A model generated the notes under the pieces. The model did no database searches. It worked only from the letters and a program-made list of their open reading frames with translations, and was not told the DNA's origin. Position numbers and translations under genes: made by a program. Positions 37,618 through 50,446 of a DNA stretch of 64,000 nt are shown here, in pieces. Each line of letters opens with the position of its first letter. Within the stretch, counting starts at the first letter, position 1. Origin of the DNA: Sipunculus nudus (Eukaryota > Annelida > Sipuncula > Golfingiida > Sipunculidae); the NCBI GenBank assembly GCA_026874595.1, contig CM049306.1:102563142-102627141 (forward strand). The letters are read 5' to 3'.

Positions 37618-40035
37618 ACTAGATGCGTCAGAATGACACGAATGCCCCCGCCTGGGGCAAATTAGAAACTTTTAGAAAAATTTTTTAAGTTCAGGAGGTG
37701 TTGTATGGTCAAAAGTATGTGAACAAGGGCAAAATGCAAACTCAATCTGTAACAAGTCATTATTAAGCATCACACCAAAAATCAGGCCAGTATCTGCAGG
37801 CACTGAGAAAAAAAGTCCATACATGTGCATTTTCCATAAAGATTTCTGTCTTTTATGAAATTTTCTATGTTTAGGAGCCGTAAAACAATCAAAAGTAGGT
37901 CAACTGGGATGAAACGCGAACTCGATCTGTAACTGTCATTATCTGCCCACACAAAAAATCAGGGTGGTATCTGCAGGCATTGAGGAAAAAAAGTCAGTAC
38001 ATATGCATTTGTTATGAAAATTTCTATTTTTCATGAAACTTTCTATGTTCATGAACAGTCAAACGGTCAAAAGTAGGTCAACTGGGACAAAACAAGAACT
38101 CAATCTGTACCTGGTCATTACCTGCCTACACACCAAAAATCAGGCCCGTATCTGCAGGCACTGCGAAAAAAAGTCCGTACATGTGCACTTTTTTATGAAA
38201 TTTTCTATGTTAGAGCACCGTCAAAGGGTCAAAAGTAGGTCAACTGGGAAAAACGTGAACTCGATCTGTAACTGGCCATTATCTGCCCACACACCAAAAA
38301 TAAGGCCAATATCTGCAGGTATTGCGAAAAAAAGTCCATACATGTGTATTTGTCATGAAAGTTCATATTTTTCATGAAATTTTCTATGTTCAGGAACTGT
38401 AAAATGGTGAAAAATAGGTAAACCGGGACGAAACACAAACTCAATCTGTAACTGGTCTATATCTGCCCACACACCAAAATCAGGCCAATATCTGCAGGCA
38501 TTGCGAAAAAACGTCTGTACATGTGTATTTGTCATGAAAGTTCATATTTTTCATAAAATTTTCTATGTTAGAGCACCGTCAAACAGTCAAAAGTAGGTCA
38601 ACTGGGACGAAACCGAACTCGATCTGTAACTGGTCTATATCTGCCCACACACCAAAATTCATGCCAATATTTGCAAGCATTGCAAAAAAAAGTCTGTACA
38701 TGTGTATTTGTCATGAAAGTTCATATTTTTCATAAAATTTTCTATGATCAGGAGCCGTAAACCGGTCAAAAGTAGGTCAACCAGGACAAAACGCAAACTC
38801 TATCTGTAACTGGTCTATATCTGCCCACACTCCAAAAATCAGGCCAATATCTGCAGGCATTGCAAAAAAAAAGTCTGTACATGTGTATTTGTCATGAAAA
38901 TTTCCATTTTTCATGAAATTTTCTAAGTTAACGAGGCATAAAACGTTCAAAAGTAGGTGAACCAGGACGCAAAACTCAATCTGTAACTGGCCATTATCTA
39001 TCCACACACAAAAATTCAGGCCAATATCTGCAGGCATTGCGAAATAAAAGTCCATACATGTGTATTTGTCATGAAAGTTCATATTTTTCATGAAATTTTC
39101 CATGTTCAGGAACTGTAAAATGGTGAAAAATAGGTAAACTGGGACGAAACACAAACTCGATCTGTAACTGGTCTATATCTGCCCACACACCAAAATCAGG
39201 CCAATATCTACAGGCATTGCGAAAAAACGTCTGTACATGTGTATTTGTCATGAAAGTTCATATTTTTCATAAAATTTTCTATGTTAGAGCACCGTCAAAC
39301 AGTCAAAAGTAGGTCAACTGGGACGAAACCGAACTCGATCTGTAACTGGTCTATATCTGCCCACACACCAAAATTCATGCCAATATTTGCAAGCATTGCA
39401 AAAAAAAATCTGTACATGTGTATTTGTCATGAAAGTTCATATTTTTCATGAAAATTTCCATGATCAGGAGCCGTAAAACGGTCAGAAGTAGGTCAACCAG
39501 GACAAAACGCGAACTCTATCTGTAACTGGTCTATATCTGCCCACACTCCAAAAATCAGGCCAATATCTGCAGGCATTGCAAAAAAAAAGTCTGTACATGT
39601 GTATTTGTCATGAAAATTTCCATTTTTCATGAAATTTTCTAAGTTAACGAGTTCAAAAGTAGGTGAACCAGGACGAAACGCAAACTCAATCTGTAACTGG
39701 TCATTATCTGTCCACACACAAAAATTCAGGCCAATATCTGCAGGCATTGCGAAATAAAAGTCCATACATGTGTATTTGTCATGAAAGTTCAAATTTTTCA
39801 TGAAATTTTTTATGTTCAGGAGCCGTAAAACGGTCAAAAATAGGTCAACCGGGACGAAACACGAAATCGATCTGTAACGGGTCTATATCTGCCCACACAC
39901 CAAAATTCAGGCCAATATCTGCAGGCATTCAAAAAAAAGTCTGTACAACTGTTTGATTTCGGAATGACGGAAGGACGGAATGACGGACATGGGTAAAACT
40001 ATATGCCCCGGCCACTTTGTGGCGGGGGCATAAAA
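37618..40035. mobile_element. Pearl-like element with 13 tandem units of about 178 bp
   Basis: Left flank GACTAGATGCGTCAGAATGA with GCCCCCGCCTGGGGC. Thirteen units of about 178 bp follow; each has ATCTGCCCACACACCAAAA, CAATATCTGCAGGCATTGCG and GTCTGTACATGTGTATTTGT. A GGAAGGACGGAATGACGGA-type microsatellite precedes the right flank GCCCCGGCCACTTTGTGGCG plus GGGGCATAAAAA, which folds into a hairpin. The layout matches published pearl elements of bivalves as remembered. No coding capacity. Confidence 0.75.
38391..39780. repeat. Higher-order repeat of about 716 bp (two blocks of four units)
   Basis: The block from 38391 recurs at 39107 (offset 716) with near identity, including unit-specific variants such as AACTGTAAAATGGTGAAAAA, TTGCAAGCATTGCAAAAAAA and AGGTCAACCAGGACAAAACG. 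Neighbouring single units differ much more. Confidence 0.85.
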
Positions 40036-40169
40036 ATTGATTTCTTAAAAAATGCTACATTAACACAACATTGGCATCTTCTGGAATACTCCTTGATTTA
40101 CTTTTCAAGGAAAGATTTGTATATTGGAATCTATTACAATTACTGCATAACACTTGGTTAGGAGGGTTG

Positions 40170-40190
40170 GTGGGGGGGGGGGGGGGGGTG
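40170..40190. repeat. Poly-G tract
   Basis: A run of about 17 G. Similar tracts sit at about 10021, 34982 and 36908, and as C-runs at 12972, 42386 and 45310. Confidence 0.95.
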
Positions 40191-40676
40191 GATATGAATT
40201 AACTGTACACCTGTCACAGCAGGGGATCTTCCCCAGTGACTATAACAATTCAGGGACCCTGGCATAGCTGACTTCCAGTGACCAGGAGAAGGCTGCCTGC
40301 ATCTGGACAAAGCAAGTGACCACAATAGAGCCTCAACAGGAATTTCAATAACTAGCCTAATTTTCAAGCTTTTATTTTCAAATTTCAGATTTAAACAAAT
40401 TAAATATGTATGTTTACATGCTGTGCAAATTAAATCAACAGTACTCACAGGAAAATACGTGCCAAGTTCAAAGTTGGGCAAAATTTAAGGTACTGATTTT
40501 ATTTTTATACCAATAACTTAAAAAATTTACAAAATTCAGAGCAAATTTTGGGTATACAAAAAATGATATACTTGGGAAAAAAGTCTTTAGCTTAAAAAAT
40601 TTTCATGTTGAGTGAACAAATATTTTTCCTGATTTTTTACAATGTCCAATATGTTCAAGCCTCTAACTTATAGAAA

Positions 40677-41852
40677 TTAGAATACGGGTAGTCGACAAGC
40701 GACTACGTGTATCCGCCAAAATCAGAGTAGGACTGGTTAAGTGAGGCATGGATTGAGTGGCAAGGGGAAAAAGAGTAACATGTGTTACATATTAGAATGG
40801 ATGTCTGCCACATAAACATGATTGTAGGTGGCGCCACCTGTTATTTGAACGAGAAACTATCCAAGATGTATACTTATGCAAAATTTCAGTTTGAAAAGTC
40901 AAACCACTGCAAAGATATGAGTGATTTTATCCCACAGCAGACAAACAGATGGACGCTGTGCAAAAATGGCTGCAGGTGGCGCCACCATTTGTGTGTATGT
41001 TATAAAGCTATCCAAGGGCTACATTTGTGTAAAATTTTTTTCCTGATTGGTCAAACGAGTCCGGAGATATAAGCATTAATGTCTGCAGCGTGAAAGTGAA
41101 TGAAGCTGGCTCCACCTGTCATAAAATCAAAAAAGCTATCTGGGATGTATACACGGGCCGAATTTCAGGTAATTTGGTCAAACCACTGCAGAGATATAAG
41201 TGATTTTAACCCAAGGCAGACAAACAGATGGACGCTGTGCAAAAATATCTGCAGGTGGCACCACCATTTTTGTGTATGTTATAAAGCTATCCAAGGGCTA
41301 CATTTGTGTAAAATTTTTTTCCTGATTGGTCGAACAGTTCCTGAGATATAAGCTTGGATGTCTGCAGCATGAACGTGAATGTAGGTGGCGCCACCTGTCA
41401 TAAAATCAAGAAAGCTATCTAGGATGTATAAGCATGCTGAATTTCAGGTGAATTAGTCAAGTCACTGCAGAGATATGAGTGATTTTAACCCAAGGCAGAG
41501 GAACAGATGGACACTGCAAAAATGGCTGCAGGTGGCGCCACCATTTTTTGTGTATGTTATAAAGCTATCCAAGGGCTACATTTGTACAAAATTTTTTTCC
41601 TGATCGGTCAAAGGTTCCTGAGATATGTTGGTTAATGTGTGAAAACAGACGCACAAACGGACGCTGGGCAGAGAGGAAAGGTCAGAGGTCAAGGCCAATT
41701 GGTTAGGCACCAGTTAACATGTGACCTGATAATTGGTGTAAGTTTCGGAAAAATTCGTCCAGTAGTCTCAGAGGAGTTCTCCGGAAATGAACGCGGCGGC
41801 GGAACCCGGTCAAAAACATAGTATCCGCAAAAGTTTGTTTAGGTGGATACAA
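40677..41852. mobile_element. Second copy of the ACGGGTAG...GGATACAA element family
   Basis: Start AGAATACGGGTAGTCGACAA with CGACTACGTGTATCCGCC. The core carries GTAGGTGGCGCCACCTG and GCAGGTGGCGCCACCATT. End AACCCGGTCAAAAACATAGT and ATCCGCAAAAGTTTGTTTAG, GTGGATACAA. The family is the one at 28079-31050. Non-coding. Confidence 0.75.
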
Positions 41853-41859
41853 TTACATT

Positions 41860-42201
41860 AAACAGTCTTAATTTCTGGCATGTGTATAGGAAATATATAG
41901 GATAATACTCCTGGTAAATATTAAGAAAAACAGGTAAGTGGTTTTGATATTAGGCAGTCCTGAAGTGTGATAATAGGTTTTTAATGGAAATTTGAGGTTT
42001 TTTCTTAATTTCTTGAAGAAATTAAGTCGCAGTGACCCAGCTTTTGGTTTGGCAGGAGATCTCGGGGAACATCTAACAGTACGCCAAATATTTGGATTCT
42101 TAGGTCTAATGGTTTCAAAACATGCCAATCTAACGGACAGATGACAGACAATGGACCATAACTATAGCTCAGATGACTTATAGTCAGCTGAGCTAAAAAG
42201 T
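41860..42201 (-). mobile_element. Solo flank of the TTTTTAGCTCAGCTGAC element
   Basis: Minus-strand start TTTTTAGCTCAGCTGACTAT at 42201 followed by about 340 bp related to the first part of the 2.6 kb elements in PNPLA8 intron 6. It ends abruptly, next to the element at 40677-41852. Confidence 0.7.
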
Positions 42202-44390
42202 GCTATTTAAAAATAATACAATTTAAAATTTTTTTCTCAAATATTTGACTTTTTGCTCTACTCAAACTGTAAATTTTTTCCTTTACAAACACTGCTGTGA
42301 ATTTATTTCCTACCCAAGTTTGTGACTTTTTTCTGTGACTTTATTTCTATAACAATATTTTTACTTTACTCCAGGTGACCTTCCCCCCCCCCCCCTTCAC
42401 CAGGAAAAACAAATTAGTATCACATTGAACTCTTATTAGATATCAATTCATATTTGGTTCCCTCAATTTTCCTGCTCCACTGACCTCTTAGAAATTACAG
42501 CAAACTTTTTTGTAGCGACATTTTTGCCTGGTTTATGTTCACCAATGAACCCACTGAACTGGTGTTCTAGTTCCACTAAAAATGACCAATGTTAAAATTG
42601 GCAAGGTAAAATTGGCAGAGGTAAAAATGGCATTGTTTATACAAAATTTACATGATATAGTGTTTCTCCTTGAAATGCTATGGTATCTTGAACTATCTTC
42701 CAATATTTTGATCTGAAATTACTTGCTTTCTCCTGTACATTATTGGAAATAAACCTGCACTGGGTGCTGTCAGAAGCTAGAAATATTAGACACAGCTTGT
42801 GCACAACCTGGTCAAGATTTGTGATTAAAGTCGAATTGGATCAGTCAATCATAATGCAATAGTATAGTAACACAGCACATATCAGGCATATCTATAGTCT
42901 GACATCTCTATTGCCCCATATTAGCTAGAGAGATATAAGATTATAAATAAGTCTTAAAGCCTTTAAACACCAGTCCAATTTGACTTTTGTCAAAGATCTC
43001 CTCCATGGCCACCCCTTGGATATGCACATATTTTGGTATTTTATACAATATAAGATTTGGTATATATGCAATGGGCTAATATTTTGGTCATGAAATGTCT
43101 TGACTGTTGTCTTCTTCCAGGAAGCTTTATTTCAATATGCTCTGCTGCTCTACATCATTGTGGATTCCACAAACAATTGAGAATGACGCTAAGTGTACTC
43201 CTAAAGAGGGGCATTTCCTACATTTTCACCTAAATATGAGATTATTATACCAAATTAATGTTTGGAATTATTGTAGCAGCATATATAAAAATATTTGAGG
43301 AAATTCAAGATCGAGCTGTAGGGGTCGGACTATTCACCGAAAACCACAGAAACAACTGAAAATCAAACTAAACTAATTGGAATTTCGCTCTTTACACAGC
43401 ACTTTACCTATAGGCCTACTACCTATATCGTCAGCGCTGTTTGCCGTGACCTCGTATCCTGAATCTCTACACCAGAGGGGAGCACTGTATTTTGGTCCAA
43501 TCAGATGAGACCCTGTGCTGGAAGACAAAACAGTTTACCAGCCAAGCGAGGAATACACTGAGCTAATGTTGTTCATTTTGTTTTGAGTGACAGCTCATCG
43601 CCCTGGCAACCGTTTGAACAGGCCACAGGCTCAGAGAGAATGGCCCCACACATGGTTTCTGGATGGAGCCTGATGCCTGTCGAGTGTTTTTTTTTTACTG
43701 GCATTTGGTTGGCTACTAGTCACATCAGCAGTTTTTTGCAGCAGACAGGCCACTGGTGTTTAAGTGCATCATAAACGGTCAAAGCAGGCAGCAGGATTAT
43801 CAGTAGCTTCTCCCTGCCTAGGGAGTGTAATTAAAATCAAAACAATTTTTTACATTCCTGAATATTTTAGTTGTTTTAACTGGTAACTAGTTTAAAATGA
43901 TAAGATTAATAGGGTAAAAAGTATAATTTACAATAACATATAAATTAAATAATTTACACATACATTGTTTCACAATTTGAAGGTTTAACATACTTATGAC
44001 TAAGTTTTAAAATATTCTAAAACAAAAGAATAAATTTTAGTGAATAATAAAAATATAATTCAACAGTATGATTTTTAAATTGACGGTGGGACCCAACACT
44101 GTTCAGCATGTGCCAGGTGACTGTTGGACTTGGACTGAGAGAAAGGGTATTGCCATCTGTTAGCCAAATCAGTTACTAACATTGCCGACAGCAGTAAAAA
44201 TAAATGCCAAATTCAGTCTAGTATTCATTTATATATATATATATATTAATCTTAATATTTTGTTATTTTTCTGTTAAAACAATTAAAATATTCAAGAATG
44301 TCAAAGAGCTTAATTAGTTGATTTTCAGTGTTTTTTTTATATTTTTGGTGGTTTTCTGTGAAAATTCTGTAGTATGCTATTTTACCACTA
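42202..44390. other. Intergenic, no gene seen
   Basis: AT-rich with a C-run at about 42386. Repeated GGTAAAATTGGCA and GGTAAAAATGGCA motifs lie near 42600. No exon recognised. Confidence 0.5.
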
Positions 44391-44393
44391 GGT

Positions 44394-45566
44394 GCAGGGT
44401 TGGTTTTCTACAGGGTTTACCCATGACAAAAATAAAGCAGAAAACCATTATGCCTGGTAGAAATTCATTCTGCCAAGCAGAAATGTCTTAAATTATCAAA
44501 ATATACTCTATTTCAACCAACAATAATAATTCATATAAATCAAAAGCTGCCTAAAATACAAGCATTTATTAATATATTAATGAAATGAGTCTTTTTATTC
44601 AGTACAGTTAATGATAAAAATGCCCAATGTGCCTTCACTTTCTGTACAACAAGCAAGGTTTGCAAGTTCTAGGCTGGGAGATGGGAGGTTAAACACAGGA
44701 TTATTATAAACAGTTTTTAACTGATAGCTGAAGAAAGCAATTTGCATATAACCAAATTTGCCCATAGGTTCATAACAACTGTAATGACTCAGGTGGTGTA
44801 GTTACTTGATGCACGATTTCAGTTGACTGGGATTATGCAGTCCCCGCTCTTAGAGCCTGTACTGTCCTGTAGCTTCCCGAGCAGGAGACCATGTGTATGT
44901 GTGGCACATAGATTCCTTAGGCTCAGGCAATGTCATTATCACAGCCCTTTAGGTTTGCTGATGTGCATTAACTTGTTTATATAGTCATTCATGTGTCACT
45001 GGTACCTGAAATAATGTAACAGAGCCTAGCTCCAGTAGCACTCTCCTAACTGGGCATGTTAGGGGATAGGATGGGCAAGCCCAAGTCCAGTGGTTACTAT
45101 TGATGACAGTGATGTGGAAAGATCATGTGCTCTTTCATGCATATTGAGTTATAATGATGATGCTAACAGAGCCTCTGATTTTTAGCGCAGGTACCTTGCT
45201 TAAGTAAGTTAAGTTTTGCTTATTATTGACTGAGTGATCAGTCAAGGCCCCCCCCCCCTTTTTCTTATATAGTTTAGGTTTCTCAGATTTTCTTGAGCGA
45301 GCACCTGACCCCCCCCCCCCCCCAGTAATTATTAATATATTCTGTCACCAGTTTATACACCCTGGTCGTTTTAATTACTGCTATATTACTGCTGTATTTG
45401 CTGTACCATATTTATATTTGTCAGCTATAATATATTCATTTTATCGCAGTTTTCAGGGTAAGTCTGCCCTTTTGGCAGAAACAAGGGCAGAAAGGTATTT
45501 CTACCACACAGCAGTTGCCGGGCAGAAACCAAGGCAGAAATGGCAATGGCAGAAACACGCCAACCC
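44394..45566. mobile_element. Possible hAT-like element with short inverted ends
   Basis: Left CAGGGTTGGTTTTCT and right AGAAACACGCCAACCCTG are partly inverse (CAGGGTTGG against CCAACCCTG, then TTTCT against AGAAA). The subterminal parts at both sides carry several GGCAGAAA motifs. No transposase and no clear 8-bp target duplication. Confidence 0.45.
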
Positions 45567-46729
45567 TGATTATAGCCTATAGGTGCATGACAGCACTAAA
45601 TTTGTCCCAAGTTCCCACCTTATTGCTTGACACAGGGCACTATTATGTGCCTATACAACATCTTATTATAAGCCCCTGGAACAGTCTAGCTGCCTGCAGT
45701 GATGAAACGTCTTGCACCGTTGACAGACGATGGTTTTGTCACCTCCCCATATAAAGAGATAAGTGGTATTTGACCACGATACGATCATATTTTCCAGAAA
45801 AGGCAGTTTTATTTTCAGTTTCATGGATATGGTGACTTTAAAACTTCTTCACCATGTCAAAAGTATCTTATTTTCAATACAACTGCAACATATTGGCAAC
45901 TGTAAGTGTATTTTACTTTAGTTCTTGTGTATTTTAGTCTAAGAAAACATGGGTCGTACTGCTTATAAACGCCATGATAGAAGCATTTAGGATGTTAATG
46001 TAGCGGCGTCAAGGTTTTGTGTACTGGTCCCGTTTATAAGAGTTATAGACTTCATTAAGCAGTGAATTTATGCAATTAGCTTATCATAACAGAATTTTGT
46101 CTTTAAAAAAGTGAGATACTCGAGTTACTGACAGGTTTTCTCCCTTTTATAGACACAGATCATACAGAGGTTAGAATCCCACCCAAGTGCATGAACAGGG
46201 GTGGTGACTATAAAATGTACCCTCAGATATATCTAACATTTTATAGTTACCCTTGGTGGCTACGAACAGTCCATTTCTGGAAAATAATTTAATATTTAAC
46301 AAATGTAAGTTATTACAAGAACTATAACCTATAATTGCAGTAATACACACCTGTGAAAATATAAATAACAGATGGTGTGTAGCATTCAAAGTAACGATGG
46401 ACAGACCGAAAATACTTTACCCTGTCCCTTCAAAGTGAAGTCAAGCAGTGACAATTCCAAAGAGCTCCATACACTTGCTTTCTGTAACAGTTGTGGTTTC
46501 ATTTTGGGTGGAACAATTTCTGGGAGATTGTTATTTCTTCTATTATCGACGGGGTTTCACAGTTTAAAGGGTAAGATTAAAGCTCAGTCATGTAAACGAT
46601 ACTGATGAGATACTCCGTTCTATATAGAGAAATACATTAAGATTTCAAATAAAAGCATATATACCAGTAAAAAATAAAGGGTCTTTCTTTCAAGATTTTT
46701 TCTGTAACCAAAATCCAGATAAGTTCAGG
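45567..46729. other. Intergenic, no gene seen
   Basis: No recognisable exon, RNA or repeat. It lies upstream of the presumed PNPLA8 promoter. Confidence 0.45.
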
Positions 46730-47150
46730 TACGCGCTCGCGTGGTCTGTATACCCTGGCGCCATCTGGTGTGTTTCGCTACAGAGGCTACCGTGTTTTAA
46801 ATATCACTTGGAAGGCTTTGTTCTATTGGCCAAATCAGAACACACCCAACGTTTTGTCCGATAAAACGGTCAGATCTGAAATACTCTTTTTCTGTCTGCA
46901 TTCAAAATGGGAGAATATGGTACGTTGGTAGATGCGTTTGAGTAACAAGTTATTATGACGTGATTTCCTCATATCATACACGTATTACCAAAACAAAGAT
47001 GACTGAGAAACGCGCCACCGAGTACGTGGATTCATTTATGTTAGTAAACATAGTCCCACCTCCTTCTCAGCCAATCAGCGGCCTTGTTACTAGATGGGCG
47101 GAATCACCCCATGTGTGCATCAGCGATGATGAGGTGACACATAAACAAGC
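46730..47150 (+). promoter_or_regulatory. Possible CpG-rich promoter region of PNPLA8
   Basis: Compared with the AT-rich surroundings this stretch has several CG dinucleotides (around 46733-46743, 46991-47003 and 47090-47160), no repeats, and lies just upstream of the putative first exon. No TATA box was recognised. Position and base composition only. Confidence 0.3.
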
Positions 47151-47225
47151 AGTTGGTCAGCGAAGCTTTCGTTTTGGTCAGTGCTAGTTTACAGGAGCGC
47201 AGTTCATTTAAAGTTTATAAGCTAG
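47150..47225 (+). other. PNPLA8: Probable 5' non-coding exon of PNPLA8 (3' border at 47225)
   Basis: A consensus donor, AG|GTAAGT, at 47225/47226 lies at the end of a locally CpG-richer, repeat-free stretch (about 46730-47225). The next upstream-facing acceptor is TTGCAG at 49458, 40 nt before the PNPLA8 ATG, so an untranslated first exon spliced over a 2.2 kb intron is the simplest reading. The exon start is a guess. Confidence 0.45.
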
Positions 47226-49458
47226 GTAAGTTTTATTTTGTATACATGTGCAAGAATATTCTTACTTAAGATTACGTGACAATGGCCATGTACCGGACGA
47301 CAAGAATTTGGTGTCAGCTGATCGAGTGGTTTTTCGCATCTTGCAGCTGCATTGTTTATCGGTTCTAATGTTTGTATAAATTAGGCCTTCGTGTCAAATG
47401 AATTTTATCCGGCAGGGAATGTTGTATTTCTTTGTCTTAACAGAGTTTACTTGTTGTGCAGTTGATAGTGACCCTTAAATGCATTGTTACATATTGCCGT
47501 TTGAACCAGCTAGATTTTCCCAGTACCTGAGTACTTGACTGACATATCAATGCTGTGTGCACCCATCAGGGTACACAAATGTACCCGTTCAGTGCGTGTG
47601 GAACGTGGTCGCCCAACGTGACCGTCTTAGGGCTTGTATGTAAATAATATTGTCAACACTAAAGTGGTCAGTGTCAAATTGAAATTGAAGACCCAGTATC
47701 TAAGTGCATAAATTTATTCCAATTGTGAAATTTATTCAGTAAATTTGTTAATTCATTTGCAAGTTCTTGATCACTTATTTTCTTCAGACTTATTTCAAGA
47801 CTTAACATCAATTTTAGTTATAAATTTAAAATCCTGATTTTTTTTAGTAAAATTAAATATTTATTTAAAAAGCTTCATCTTTCAAATCTTTTATGTTTGG
47901 TTAATAGCTTTCTATAAAATATAAACATGTGTCATCATTCTTTCTATGAGTAAATAACTTATTATTATAAAGGAATTTACAGGATGAGTGTGTATCCAAA
48001 ACATAAAAATTAAGATGCTGTATGTCCAGATTTGGTTGGCCTTTGAATATTAATTTTTGAACTCCTGCTTTAATGTTTCAAAATCAAATGATAATTACTT
48101 ATTCTAAGATCTTTTATAATGAAAATTTGTCCATTGTATTTGTATAGCATCCAAGTGAGTCCCTGTAAAAACTAATAGCACCAGTCACATAAATAGTCAT
48201 TCTTATCTAAACATATTGTGTGGTGTTTGAACAACTCAAGCAAATATGTTGTGATAACATTCACAAGATATTTGACAAACCAATGCATTCCATAAAGTGT
48301 ATATCTGTAGAATACCAAGTTGGGATCTGTGTGTCTCATTAATGTCCTGGGACACACACTGCCACACAGAACCCAGACCTGAAAACTACTAGTGTTTTAT
48401 GTCTTAACCTACAGATCACTTGGAACAGTGGTTATGCTCACTGCAGCAAGTTGGTTAAAAGGCATGAAAGCTCGGATCTTGGTTTCTGTGGTTTGGACTG
48501 GTTCCTATAGTCAATATGTGAATACACAGAACCTACCTGGGGGTATACCTGGGAAAGACATTGATTTTTGTAATTTTATATATCCAAGTAAATTGCCATT
48601 CTATCTTTTTAAATGGTATCATTAAACCCAAAACTGTTCACAAAGTCACTGAAAAAAACTTAAAATTGGCAGTTAGAACACCTTTATGTGGCTATTTTTC
48701 TCTAAGATTCACATTCACCTTAAGCAGACCCTCTCTGGAGGAACTATCAAAAATTTGGTAAAGGTACAAGAAAAACAGCAAGATATTGCCTGTAATGTAA
48801 ATCTAAAGAGTGTCAGGATTTGTCCAGAATGTTTATTATATTAATTATAACAGGAAAGGGTAGGAGTTGTGTAGGAATTTCCATATGACATTCAGGATTC
48901 ACATTTCCTTTTGGTAGCAGATGCAGAGGGGACAGGGCTGCCTTGACAAAAACAATAACATTTAGTACCCTCATCTTGAATCTGTCTTGAACCGTGAATC
49001 AGACAGCATCATTGTGCAGTTTAAATGCCTTTATCATGATTTGCTGTACCCAGAATGTAATGGGTCAGTAAAATCAGTTGAAGCAATAATTATTAATGGC
49101 TATTTCCTCAAATACCCACAATTTATTGTTGGTTTTATGCACAAGAGGCTAATTAGATTACTTGCTGTTATAATTATGATGTTCCTCTAATATGTCCATA
49201 TATCTGATTCCAGATCTAGAATAAGGAAGGTTGTATTTGGATGAACCAGCAAATTTTTTTACCAACATCTTATTATAATGACTTTGATAAAATATGATAA
49301 TTTTATGATGTAATTTTAGTCTTCTTTTCTTATTTAGTATTTTCTCTATTTAAAGTGTTGTAAAGACAAACCTTTACCCATTCCAAGACAATCTGCTTAA
49401 ACATTTGTGTATATAACATGTACAATTTTAAAAGTGAGACATGATTGATTTGTTGCAG
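47226..49458 (+). other. Presumed PNPLA8 intron 1
   Basis: Runs from the GTAAGT after 47225 to the CAG before 49459. AT-rich, without recognised repeats or exons. It is an intron only if the upstream non-coding exon is real. Confidence 0.45.
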
Positions 49459-49498
49459 ACTGAAAAAAAACTGATCATTCAGACAGTTAAAAGAAGCA
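49459..49498 (+). other. PNPLA8: PNPLA8 5' UTR part of the first coding exon
   Basis: Begins right after the acceptor TTGCAG (49453-49458) and runs 40 nt to the ATG at 49499. The ATG at 49441 lies upstream of the acceptor and in another frame, so it is not the start. Confidence 0.6.
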
Positions 49499-50446
49499 AT
49501 GTTCCAGCCACAGTGTGGGGGCTATTCTCGCCTGCTCAGTGCAAAGCCTGGGAGATGGTCCAACCAGGTACCAATACCAGGAACAGATGGAGGGAGGACA
49601 AGCAGTCGATTAAACAGCTTTACATCCAAAAAACCCATTCCCCAAGCCAGGATGAAACCATTGGAGCCAGTGTCTCTGATACGCACAACTGTTCAGGGTA
49701 TGAGCATGCCACAGTGGAAATGGTCTCTGGCAGATTTCCCACTTGTTTTGAAAGCAGTCAATTCATTGAATTTAGAATTACCTAAAAACTGGAAGTATTT
49801 TCCACAGTTGCAGCGCAAAACTGATGTCATTGAGAGCGTATCTCAACAGCCCAAACAAGAAGAAATTAATGTGACAGAGCAGCCACATACCAGAGTGAAA
49901 ACCAAAGGAGAAGATGTAGTCAGTAATACAATGTCTAGGGAGGGGAGAATAAGATTAATAAGAGAGCAACTGGAAGATGTCCCTGTTGCAAGAGAAGAGC
50001 ATGACTTTGAGAGAGCAATGACAGAATCAGATGCAAGTGTAAAGTGGTTCTATAGCCAAAGTGGCACACAGACCAAGGGAGCTACAGTTACTGAGAAGAG
50101 AGTCAGTGTTGTTAACAAAAAGTCTGGTCCAGCTTCTGGGAAGGAGGCCAGTCAGACATGGCAGCAGTTACCAAATGTGCTACAGAAGACCTCCAAATAC
50201 CTGCCAAGCTTTTCCAAAGCTAAAGAGGTCCCATCAGTGGAGGTAAAAAAGGCAGAAACTCTCAAGAAAAATCTCATAGCTAAAAGAAGGGAGACTGGCA
50301 TCGCTCAGATAGCTGTAAAGAGAAAGACACGATCTCTTGTAGCCAGTCTGAGGGCAGCAGAAATGACATCTTCTAAACTCCTTAGGCTGGAAGAACTGTG
50401 TCGCCATCTAGTCGAACACCCTGAAAGCACAACAATAGCTATTAAA
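49499..50446 (+). CDS. PNPLA8: PNPLA8 first coding exon (N-terminal region)
   Basis: 316 codons. Starts MFQPQCGGYSRLLSAKPGRW, which has Arg/Lys, Ser and Leu but no acid, compatible with an N-terminal mitochondrial presequence. The rest is low in conservation and rich in Lys, Ser, Gln and Glu, as usual for the family's N-terminal half. The end (ASLRAAEMTSSKLLRLEELC) is helical and leads into the ARM-like or linker part. Donor AAA|GTAAGT. Confidence 0.88.

Noticed and set aside
38033-39837. Repeated frames of about 60-125 codons in the pearl-like array
   Set aside because: They follow the 178-bp tandem unit and lie on both strands; no conserved protein.
44394-45566. 8-bp target duplication for the possible element (ACTAGGTG versus TATAGGTG)
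   Set aside because: Two mismatches and the right copy does not adjoin the end; the element is kept only at low confidence.
46372-46605. 77-codon frame upstream of PNPLA8
   Set aside because: No recognised family, no splice signals joining it to PNPLA8, and the surrounding region is not coding-like.
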